Part shown: piece after piece, positions 37,901-49,900 of the stretch | Position numbering within the stretch: position 1 is the first letter of the stretch | How the letters are laid out: each line of letters opens with the position of its first letter | DNA from: Albula goreensis | Taxonomy: Eukaryota; Chordata; Actinopteri; Albuliformes; Albulidae | Assembly: GCA_022829145.1 (NCBI GenBank) | Contig: CM040743.1 | Location: 30,927,646-30,991,645, forward strand | DNA length: 64,000 nucleotides | Direction: 5' to 3' | Translations under genes and position numbers: made by a program | Notes under the pieces: generated by a model | Told to the model about the DNA's origin: nothing | The model's database searches: none | What the model saw: only the letters and a program-made list of their open reading frames with translations

Positions 37901-40900
37901 GCGCGTGCACACACACACACCCTCTCCCTTTCAGCACTAAAACTACACAGATAATCATTGCTGGAGCTGGCTCATGCGCGTACTGAGAATCACTGTCAGA
38001 TTCTGTGGCCACTCCGCTGTCTCGCAGCCGTCACAGCTTTTAACACCCACTCATTCTTTTCAAACCCAGTTTTTTTTTCTAAAAGTAATATAATTAGCCG
38101 GAGACGTGAATATAAAAGAAAATAAAAGTAACAGGAAACCATAACTTTTCTCAGAGGAAATATGACGTGTAAAGAGAGGAGAAACCAAAAACAGCAGAAC
38201 CACTTTTTAAAATCCAGTGCCAATTTTGTGAAGTTTTAAAATACAGTGTCACTCAGAGGGGTTTAAAAAATTAATTTTTCATATAAATTGAAAATGATTT
38301 ACCAAAAATCATAAAATGATTTTGCCAGGGTGCGAGAGTGTGCATCCCAGATAAAGCACCCCTCCTCGGTGAAGTGTTCTGTGTGTATGAGTGTGTGTAT
38401 ACACGTGCATGTGTGTCTGGGAAAGTGTATATGGAAACAGAAAAACAGAGAGGCGGTTTAATGGGATTAAAGGAGAGCTTTTCAGATGACAAAACATAAA
38501 AGGCTGCCAGACATTGCTAAGATCTTCCAACTATAGTAATGCAGATTACACATGATCACCAAATATGAGTTAAAAAATTACAAAACAATAATTAAATACA
38601 GGTCACACAATACTTCCTTTGATACTGTAAATTGACAGTGTGTATTAATTTGTGTTCATGAATATCTAGATAATAACTACAATTAATAAAACTAATGCCT
38701 GCAGGCTATGTGTATGAGATATATCAGGCATAAACTAAAAATAATATCTTACACTGAAAGGCATTCACCGTGTACTGTTTCTCTTATTCGTGTATGTCAC
38801 AAGTAAAAAGGGGAAATACGTTTTCAGGTTGATTTGTGTATGCAACAAATGATATCTGCTGCCAGTTGAAGTCAAAGCCAATAAACTCTGGCTCTTGTGC
38901 AATTCATGTATTCTTCATTGTTCTGCCAAAAAATACAAAATATAAACCAGTCTTGGAGGCTGAATACACAATTCTATAGAAATAATACTCTCATTCAGTC
39001 TTGCATACTGGCTTGAGGTCCAATACAAGACAGAACAGAGACACAATGCAATCCCCTGCCTCAAAAGTAATCCACCCATGTAATATATTTAGAGTTGTGA
39101 CATGAAAATGCATGTGACAAAGGATGTATTGTCGACTTAAAGGTAGGTACTGCAGCTGTGTATTTCAGTATGTGTTTGCAAGTGGCTGCAAGTATAAAAA
39201 AAAATACAATGAGTACCTGTAAGGGACCATAACTGAGCCAAGCGCTCTGGGCAAGTGGATGAGTGGAGTCCTACAAGAGTAAGATTAATGCTGGAACCTC
39301 TGCTCTTTTTAATATTTAGAAACTGAGTCTAAAGGTGGCTCACACAGTAAAATGCTCATTCAGGTGTGAGCCTGCTGCCTAAACTCATTGTCTGAATGCT
39401 AGCCATGCCATTGCCAGATATGGCCAATGGAAGAGGTCAAAGGCAACAACCAGTCCAGCCTCACCAGAGAAAGATAGGGTATAAGGCAGTTAGGTTCATT
39501 AGCCTCATTACTCCCTAGCAGCAACTCCTGCTCAGCCAAGCACCTGAGGAGGTACAAACTGAATATAAGTTGCCAGTATATAGGTCACCCTCCAGCGACA
39601 TAGGCGGCGCATGTTGCCGTCACATCTGCAGTGTGAAAAAAGCGAGCCTGCCTTCTCTTGAATCAAGAGAGTCATGAGATTACGGCTATCTCCTTCTGAA
39701 GACAGTGGGAGACAGTTTTTGTGTGAGACTAAACAGTTTGAGTAGATAGTAGCTGACCAAAGTCTAACAGAATTTTGGCACTGCACTGTAACTCTTTGAA
39801 AGGAAAATGGGATGCTCGGAAATACAGAAAAAAGTAGCCAGCCTTGATATTTCCTCACCAAACAAAATTTACAGCAATTTGTAAAGTCCTGGGTGCAACA
39901 CAACTCCCACGTAAATTCCTGAGCGAGTTCCTAGAAAAGGCATGAAACTGGTGTTTTAACCCTTACGCTTACGTCACAAAAAGACCTCACATCTTAAATT
40001 ATTTAAACAGTACAGGTCTTTGACAAATCATGTCACCAAGGATTAATAAGGAAAAGCTAGTCAGTACTAGGACTGTCAAGGTTACATAAATTATACATTA
40101 AAGATAAATATCTATACTTACGAATGTTTAGAAATCAATATTTGAATAGGTTTTAACTGCACTTTTTGGGGAAGTTACGACAGACCTCATTTAAGGACAC
40201 AATTAACATGGTTTGTCAGTACCAGTCAATATTAAGTTTGGATTTTTTACATAACACTTCCATATGTAAAAACATTACTGAGAAATAATCCAAATTTGGA
40301 GACATTTTGCCCCCACCCAAATTTACTACAGCATACTGATGCTTTTGGTCTATACATGGCACAAACACAGGCAATTTGAAATGTGATAGTGAACACATTA
40401 AAGTGGTGGCATCTATTTTACAAATGTAATTATATTATTATAAAAATGGAAACAGTGTTTGAGCATATTCAGAAAGTTTCAGAGTGAAATATCATTTGAA
40501 AACTCTGAATGTAAGACAGGTACAGTGTTTTCATTCACAATTGTTGAACGATATTAACACTCTTCTTATTTTTCAAGAAATAAATCCACTGTAGAATAGA
40601 GGTGATAACCAATTAGGGGAAAAAAGAGCAGATCATGAAAATATTAAGGTTCATTTGACTGGTGAATTCTGAACGATAGCTAATGTTTCCTTGACATCTA
40701 GGCCAGGGCGGGTAGCATGTGGCCCCCTCTACAAATTCAACCAACCCACAAGTATTTTATTTATGTAAATAGTACTTATTGTTCATTTATTAATATGACT
40801 AGTTAAAATGATGCTTTGGCAGCACAGTCATTAATCTCACTCCTCGGTTTGCAAAAAAGGGCAGGCAAACTGTGCGGGGATTGTTAGTTTGATGATGCAA

Positions 40901-43900
40901 GATAATCATAATCACAGAGATAATGTGATACCATAAACCACAAAGAAGCTAACCACTCCCAACTGGAGAAGTTTCACTGGGGAGAAATTTGTTACTTGGG
41001 GATCACTATTAGTCTTCAATTACAACACCAAATTTTTGAGCCTTGCAGCAGTCATGACGGCAACACATCGATACACAAGCCACAACCATTATTTGGAATT
41101 AAAAGCTTGCTGCTTGACACGATGCTGCTATTATAATATTAGATGCTATTAGTCACTTCTACTACAATTTCTCTTAGCAAATGGCAGACTAGCAACGATT
41201 CATTTTTTTGTTAACTATACATGTTAGAAACATGAGAGCACATCAGTGGCTTGAATGCAGATGTCATATTTTTAAGAAGCTAAATATATATTAGTATATC
41301 TGGTATGCTCCACAGTCTCTCATTCTTAAACGTAATGTAGCCCCTAACAAAAATACACTCCGCTGAATCAAATGTAATGAACCAACGCCTTAGCTGGTTT
41401 TTGGGCGTTCCCATTATCTACAGTACAGTGCTGTTTTTTTTTCCTCCATGAGACCCCATGTTAAGCAGGCTGTGTATCTGTTCTCTCTGCAGTGATCAGC
41501 GAGACTCTCACCATGGTGGGAACACATGGATGGTGTCTCCAGGGCTTGGTACCAGGTGGGTCGCTGTGTCTCTGCTGAACAGGACCAGGAGCTGGTCTGT
41601 GCTTTCTGGGCAGGGGGAGCCATTAGCCCACTGACACGTCGCCACTTGCATGCTGCAGTCCTCCCACACGGACAACAGCTTCAGCACCAGCACACCGGCT
41701 TTATGAACTGGGGAAGAAACAGTAGATATTCACATTCACTGATATGGTGTTGTTACTGCACTACACCAAATCATTAGACTACTAGTCAGTGTAGCTGTCA
41801 ATGTCTCATTACTCGGTAATTGCCTGCGCAAGTTCAACGACATATGAGTGAACATGCTGCCAAATGCCATGAAAAAGCATAACCTAATGCAATGTACGCA
41901 GTTTAATGTGTGAACTTTTATGAACCAATACAAGCTGGAACACAACTGAAATAATGTAAATACCACCACACAAACTAAATCATGAACTGGGTGCATGGGT
42001 TTAATGACAGACCAAAAAAAAAAAAAAAAATTGTGGTTTATCATTCAAGACATATGCACAACTAGACTTTTACTTGTCCAGAAACAAAATTCAGATGTTG
42101 AAAAATGACAAACCTTTCAATAAATTTGCACAAGATACGATCCATTGTCAGGTTTATCAGTAGGATTGTCTACATACGAGCTAAAACCAGTTTTCACCAC
42201 AGCCTGGTTAAATATTCATTTCAGGCTGACTGGAGCGTGTACATTATATGTCAATAACCTGTATGGTGAATCACTTAAGCATAACCATGGCCATACAATG
42301 GTTTGGAATTAATACAAAAGCTAAATTAACATTACTGGAGATTCAATTTCTGACTAAATACAATGGCAAATATAAGGGCTGGATTCACGACTATCCCAAA
42401 AGTTCTCCATTTTGTTAATATGGTCTCATACCCTTAGACAACATTCAGATGGTAAGAGTCAAATTTAATGAGAGTGATAATGGGCTGGGCTAGCCCATAT
42501 CAGCCCTGAGCGTTTACCAAACTATTAAAAACAGTTGACCCTCTTTGCACCTTGTTAGAGTGAGCTAACTAGGAATGCAATTACTTTTCATAACCCCAGA
42601 CTGCATGTTTGAATACTTCAAACAGACTGTCAGACACTGGATACTACTACACTCTGAAAAAGATCTGACCAAAACCAATTTGAAAAACATTCTAAATGCA
42701 GATATTAATATTGAGTGCAAGTAACTGAGTGCAAGTAATTTTATCAGTTTTTTATAAACACAACTCTTCTTATACATAAAGTCAGGTCTCATTAAATATG
42801 ATTGAGGCAATAACTGTTCCAAATTTACCGTGAGAAATACTGCAATGAAAAAAAAAGCCTTGGCTCTATGTCAAGCAGTGAGGACATGTTTTTACAGACA
42901 GAAACGTGTCTATAACTCTGTAAGAGCAGCATGTTTTTGAAGTCTGTACTTCACAATAATAATGGGTAATTCAGGTCTGTGTGAAAATTTTTTTATTGGT
43001 TTAATTTTTAAAGATTAAATCAGACTAATGTTATTCAACAATGTGAATCGCAAGTACGCACAATAAATGACATCACATGAAGAAATATGTTTGACCCCCT
43101 GAAGGGCAAAAGCTGTAAATAGCAACAAGTTTGCATGTGTTTATCTTTGCTTGTGCTGGCATCGGCGCAGGCAGCTAACCTCATTCAGGCCAATTTTACT
43201 ATGCCCAAAAGCCACACAATAAAATCACATTGGCTTTCTTCAAATTTCAGTAATAATCAGGTTCAATCAAGTTGAATCAAGTTTAAATCTGACAGATTCC
43301 CTGTCAACACACAATGTATTCATCATAAACTTCTAATACTTACCTGGATGACAAAACATTTTAATTTTTAGATAATAAATCTGAGCACAAACTGTGCCTC
43401 CTGTTATTGGTGGTTCATTTTCATCAGTGATAGTGTAAGATACAGGCAGAAGACACAACAAGGCACGGTCAACCACAGTACTGGCTTTGGCTGGAATACA
43501 GACAGTAGCACGTCTGACATATTTAGGACTTGTCTGTGTAGTAGTATTAAACCAGTATAATTTTATGGTGCATCACTAAGTGAATCAATGATAAACAATG
43601 TACTTTATGGATACACGTGACATAGTGCTTCCACACTCTATTAAGACTATGTCTATGCAACTACACTAAGATTACACAAATAATCATTTGTGAAACCTGT
43701 AATTATTGACTATTATATTGTTGCTATTTCTCTGTCATATAACCTTAAACAGTTCAAAGCAGTTCACAGTATAAAATAAACTGAAGACTACCCCACAATT
43801 TACCATGGCCCCATCACATCTTTGTGGCTGCTTTATTTTGTAAATATTCATCATTCCATACAAATTATTCAGCTTGTCACAGACCTATTCTTCCTGTTAT

Positions 43901-46900
43901 GTTACCATAACAGCCTTCTAATCTTGCTATCAGTCTCATAAAGTGCTATTCCTTTGGAAAGTGTACTGAAGTATGGTTGTCTCACATAGGTCTGTATTTT
44001 AATGATCCTAGCACATGGTCTGTGATGCATAGCTCAAGTGCCAAGTGTTTATGGTCCAAATACATTTTTGCTTATGACATGGTGGTAAGCTGGGACCACA
44101 AGTGCAATTGCCAAAATGGTTCAGCTTTGCAATTGAATTGCCTATAGGTGTGTACTGAGCATAACATGCAATAAACCAATCAGTGTCAACTCCCCTTCCT
44201 TTAAAAAGCCAACTGTATTTGCATCTTGGCAGACTGTAAATTCAATCTGTGTGGCAAAAATATACACTAATGATAAAATGTTGCATAGGGAGGACATACT
44301 ATATATCCTATTTGCAACTATGAAAACAAATATGTTAATATTATTCTTATTCTTGTTGTAATTGTAATATTATTCTTAAATGCATAGGCAAAATAAGTTA
44401 ACAGTGCAGTGACAGATTTGTTTAGGCTATCCATTTGTTTTATAATTGTGTATAGAAAGCCTTGACTCTGAGGAAGATGAACCTAAAACAACAGACATAA
44501 AAAACAATAGTCCCCTGTTCTTTCAAAGCAGATAAAAAGATAGATTCTTTAAAACCCAGATAAGGATTTCCTTATCCTTGGTGGCCATAATGTATGTGGG
44601 GAATAAGCACAGATTTTTACACCTTCATCTGTAAATTACATCATCTTCACTTTAACAGGTACTTATATGTCCAGTTTTTCTTTTGGCTTAAGAGAAAAGG
44701 AGGATCGTGGCAAGATGTTTTCTTGCTGTATTTTTCCTTCCTCAATTCCAAAGAATGCTAGGGATAAAATATAGCAAATGCAACTCCCAAGTGGCTATGT
44801 TTGTGAAGGTATTTGCAAGGTGGGCTCAAGTCAGCCAAGGTTCCTTGGTTTACTTCTGCATGAGCTCATTCCACATATGTGCTAATTGCCTGCAGGGTAC
44901 TGGTAGAGGATACTGGTAGCATGTGCATTTACAGAGGTCATGCGCTACAGCTCAATTGCATGTTGGGTTGCAAAGCAGTGATTTGATAGTCACAATCATA
45001 AATTCATAACTGTAGGAAGAAACTAAGAAAGCAGTCTTTGGAGTTTTTTTTATAAAAGGTCTGGTAATAAGCACAATCATAATATTTTAAAAAGGCCATC
45101 ATGGGTGCTTGATTTGAAATTAATGAAAAGTAAAAAAAAAAAATAAATAATGAGTGGAAACATTTCAGACAAAAGTGCAACAAGAAATCTTAAATCTATT
45201 ACTATGTCCATTTTGTCATCCTGAATATTTCTTTACCAGAGAACTAATACTGTTATACATACAATATAAATTATATTTACTAAGATACTGCCACTAAAAT
45301 GCACAATGTGCCTTGGAATGATCTTATAATAAGTTTCACAAAAGGTTTCACTCACTTCTTCTGGCTACACTGTAATCATACACCCTGTAGGCTAAGAAAT
45401 GACACTGAGATGACAACAGTCAAAAAACTTGTCAGAAAGACATGAGAAAAGGATTGTGCAAGACTGGATTTTACATTTACTTTCCACGACATTACAGCTA
45501 CACTAGTTACACCGAATGTTTACCTTGTCCCTGTAAGGTAAGCGCGTGTGTCGCCTGGCTGATCATACGTGTACCAATTAAAGTGTAAGACAGCTGTTGG
45601 GTTAAAAAATGGAAAGATAAAACCCACGCTTCCTGTCGCCTACATAAGTGATCGCTTTCCTCTCATGGTTAGCACATGAACCAATTCACATTTAGCTTCA
45701 ACAACAAACAGTCAGTGCTTCCTGACAGCCTAGTTCAACCACAGCCACCAAAGACCTCTAGAAAACAAGATTTAAAAAAAAAAAAAAAAAAAAAATCACA
45801 CTCGGGCTCACACACAGAAAAGTCACCACTGGTTCTGCTGCATGAAAAAAATGAGATATGAAAGGTATGAGATGAGATAAAATGTGCAGACATTTAGGAC
45901 AAAAAAGTCTTTTGTCAAAATGACAAGCACTGGAAAGAAATGGCATGACTGCATTCGCATCATCACAACTGACACTAAACCACAACTTATTCTTTCCCTC
46001 TGTTCTCTAATCTAGGTTTATTCAGATAAAGAAACAACTCATAAAACTGTTGAGAACTTCCAGGTTCTGTGGTTGTACTTTTGAATTAACTGGATGCTGC
46101 ATTCCATACTCTTTTTTAGGCCTTCTTCATGGTTTTCTACAACCACCGTGACCCAAAATATGTGAATCCATTTGATGGACACTATGAAAATAATAAAACA
46201 GTGACCATTCAGGAACATACATTACTTACAAAGATGTAACAACCTAAGGTAATATATTAACACTGTTTTAGTGCATGTTTGAATCCTCAGAAACCCATTG
46301 CACTGAGCACATTTTGCCTAAAATGAGAGCAGACAAACTTATTCAAGCTTATTTCATGTATAGATCCCCCCCACTCATGTTAAGGGGGAACAACCATCAT
46401 TTGAAAAGCTGTGATCTTTATTTTAAATATAGCCAGCTATAAGCAGATTATTTCACTGTAAAAGCACACACTTATTAGGTATAAGGAAAAAGGTAATGTT
46501 TTGCCTTTCAGCATTAAGGCAATGTCATCAACAATGGTTACAAAAATTGCAGACCTATTACAGGCACAGTCGATCAGTTTGGGATATATGGGAAACAACA
46601 CAATTGTCTGCAAGTGTAACTTCAGTCTAACCTGTCCAAAATTTGCAAATGCACAAATTTCGATTAGCAATTGATTGGCCAATTTTGATTCCGATCATGA
46701 ACACTTTGGTTATTACATTGTAATTATGTGTACAGCAGCTGCTGAATAACTGGCCAAAATGCAATTTTCAAGCTTTAAATACAAAAGTGATATCATCACT
46801 GAGTAACTGTGGAAGGAAATATACAGCTACTATGAATGTATTAATGAATATCAAACACTGCAGTTGGCAGGGTCCTATGTAAAAATTCACTAACATTCAC

Positions 46901-49900
46901 ATGTAATACCAAAGACAAACTGTGCTCTCCATAATGGCTGAACTAAAAGGAGAGAGATCCATAAACTTAACACAACATGAAGACAAGTCTACCTATATTC
47001 TTGGCATTATTTCAGTCTTTTTTTTTTTTTTCCTGTAGCATTTCTCTTAGCAGCATGTCTTTTCATGCACTGCAGATATTATGAGCACAGAGAAATCTTG
47101 ACAGTACTATTAAAATCAATTTATTGTTGTACAATGGTCGTTACAGAGCCAAGAGCACACAATGGGGCTCCAATCAGGGAGGAGTGCAGGCAAGTGTAAA
47201 TGCTTGAAGCTGTGAAATACATGCTACATCAACACTTCTATAAATCATTCTTCTTCTTGTTTTCATAACACATGGGCTAAAAAACTGATGGTATTGTATT
47301 TGATGAGTCGCTAAAACTTGGCAACAGAAGAATGACATGGATTTTTGAATTTTCAAAGATTTTCTGCACATCTCAACTAATGCAGGTATGATTACTTTGT
47401 CTATAGTCCAAGCATGATGCCAATGTACAATTAGCTGTTGACCATTCTCTGCCGTTATATAAAAATATATCATGTAACAATTTCATGCAAAATTTTTATG
47501 GATCTTGGTCTATAGAGGCTGTATACCAAATTCTATGCAAATCACGTCATGTTTGTAGGATTAGTAAATAATGGTATCAAAATTGATTGAACTGATTATC
47601 AGCCTGGCATTTATAAAATATAAAATCAGTTTGCCCCATGTTATACTAATTTACCATGTCATCAGTATGAACGAGTATAGTACATTGATACAGTCATGGT
47701 AAATAAAATGTCTCACACCTTATCACAGATTGATCCTTATTTCAATTACATATGTAATACAGGGTAAAGGTTTAAAGGTTTTATATTTTAGAAAAGAAAC
47801 ACTTCAACTATATACTCTCCACACCACAGCGAAGCACCCATAATGGAAATGAGCTCAACCTTGGTGTAAGCCATGTATACACATACACGCACACATTTCA
47901 CAGATGATCTCAAAGTCTGTTAAATGAGCCTGCTTACCTGCTGGGGTTTCACTGTCTGAGATGGACTGGTGTCTCCAGAAGCTGATGGCAGACCTTTGTC
48001 TGCACTGCAGCCGATTCAGTCTTTCAGCTAGACCCCCACTGCAGGAACAACAGACAGGATTATATTTCTGTGGCCCAGAGAACGGTCAGCTCTGCTCTTT
48101 ATAATAGCATAAAAGAAAACCATGACACAGATTTCACAAAAATTGGACCACAAATAGTTCTGTTGAGCAGTTAAAAAGATTTTGGTAAACCTTAGCCTAA
48201 ATTAAATTAGCATAATACAATGTAGTTATGGTGTTTATGATCATTTGCAACTGAAGCAATACAGAGACATCAGAAAACCAGGCAAAAAGAGTATTTTGGA
48301 CAGTAGTTTTGTTTTTCTGTTTAATGAAAAAATGTATGACATGGTCAGCCTTTTTTATGCCATCCCATATCATTCACTGCTCAACCTTCATTAATTGATG
48401 CCGTGCAGTTGTGAAATGGTGCTCCCTGGATGTAGCCCAGCATGTAACTCATTGTACAACATCTATATCACCATTGGTTATCAAAAGGAAGTAGTGCTGT
48501 TATTGCAGTCTCTGTTTAAATTCAATGGACTACTTTCAATAATAAAACTGTTAACAGAACGAACGTAATGTTTCCTGATGTCACAAACGTATTCCAATAA
48601 TGGTACAATAAATGACAAAATCCAGATGAGTATAATGAGGCTAAAATCAGTTCAGTATTTTTATTGATCAGTAATTATTGATAACTCTATTTAATCAGAT
48701 AGGCCAGCTCTAGCACAGCACCCATTTCTTGGTTGAGCTACTCCATTCTAGAAGAGGGATGAGATGGCATGACTTTAAATATTTTAAATTAAAATACCTC
48801 AATTTTATCCACAATGCCCTTGAAGCTGTTCAATATGTATTAACCATTTCATTAAAAACACTACGCCTTGATAAATCACAGCTAAAAGGTTTTAAATTAA
48901 AATACCTCTTTTATCCACAATGTGAAACAATATGTATTAACCATTTCATAGCCTCTTTAGCCAAATTGGTTTGTTACAGTCCTTTTATTTGTACACGCCA
49001 CCTTTCAAGTGAATATTCAGCATTATAGTCCTCTACTGGAGAGAATATACTTCAACCAGAACGTGTTAACATTAACTCTATACATTCGGAAATTAAGAGT
49101 TCACTTCTCTGGCTCTACTGAAGATGGGAGGGACACCGGAGGGAGTCTCTGTATCACCCCTGTGGGTCTCCTCATCAACCAGCCTAGAGTTACTGCTTTC
49201 AATTAAAAAGCCATAGAGGACCAGGCAAAGCATGAAGGTCAACCACCTCCAAAGAGACAGCAAGTCTGCCTGCAACAGGGCGAGCATTACTGTGAAGCCT
49301 CCATTAAACTGATTAATTGGTACAACTTTTTCATACAAGCCGTCCTGATTTACAACAAAAAAGGGAACAGGAAGCTGATAATTCATTGCCCATTATGCCC
49401 CAGCATTCTCACGTTCCCTGGAATAAATAACATTTATTGCAGAGTGCCCCTGAAGTTGCCATTTATTCTGAGTTGAAAAGCTGCAAATGAAGACTACATT
49501 CCAGGATCCTTTCCTTCTACCCTGTGTTGATTAGTGAAGTACCTTGGGAAAAATTTTATTGGAAACTTAAGCCCTGTCAATTAAAGATATAGCGTTAGGA
49601 AGTTTGAAATGAGAATGGTTTAAACAGTCACATGCGTGTTTCGACTGCTGACATGACTTAAATATTCAGATTCCCTGTGAGTGCAGCACAGAGACAGGGT
49701 CTTACTAGTCTCCTCCCTCTATTACCTAGATGCAGAACCTAGATGAATTAAACCATAGAATGAAACCTTGACTTTCAATTCAATACAGAATCTTAAATAT
49801 AAAAGATATACAAAGAAACTATGAATGCATTTAGGTTAGTCGTATACATAGGAAAAAATAACACTAAATTTTTGGACATGTAAGTCTACCATTAATTAAT

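Larger units (their letters stand above)
34026..41511 (-). other. spidr intron c-d
   Basis: It holds a probable Tc1 remnant at 35690-35990, a hairpin at 36307-36334, a 26-bp tandem pair at 36868-36920, a GC-rich motif-bearing segment at 37650-38040 and a SINE-like copy at 39335-39770. The rest is unassigned. Confidence 0.6.

Noticed and set aside
37599-38012. Overlapping open frames of 113 and 127 codons
   Set aside because: They arise from locally high GC on both strands; no splice sites in phase with spidr and no homology.
39532-39903. 123-codon - strand open frame
   Set aside because: It lies mostly within a SINE-like repeat copy.
45676-45985. Open frames on both strands around an A-run
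   Set aside because: The Lys or Phe run comes from the homopolymer; no other coding evidence.
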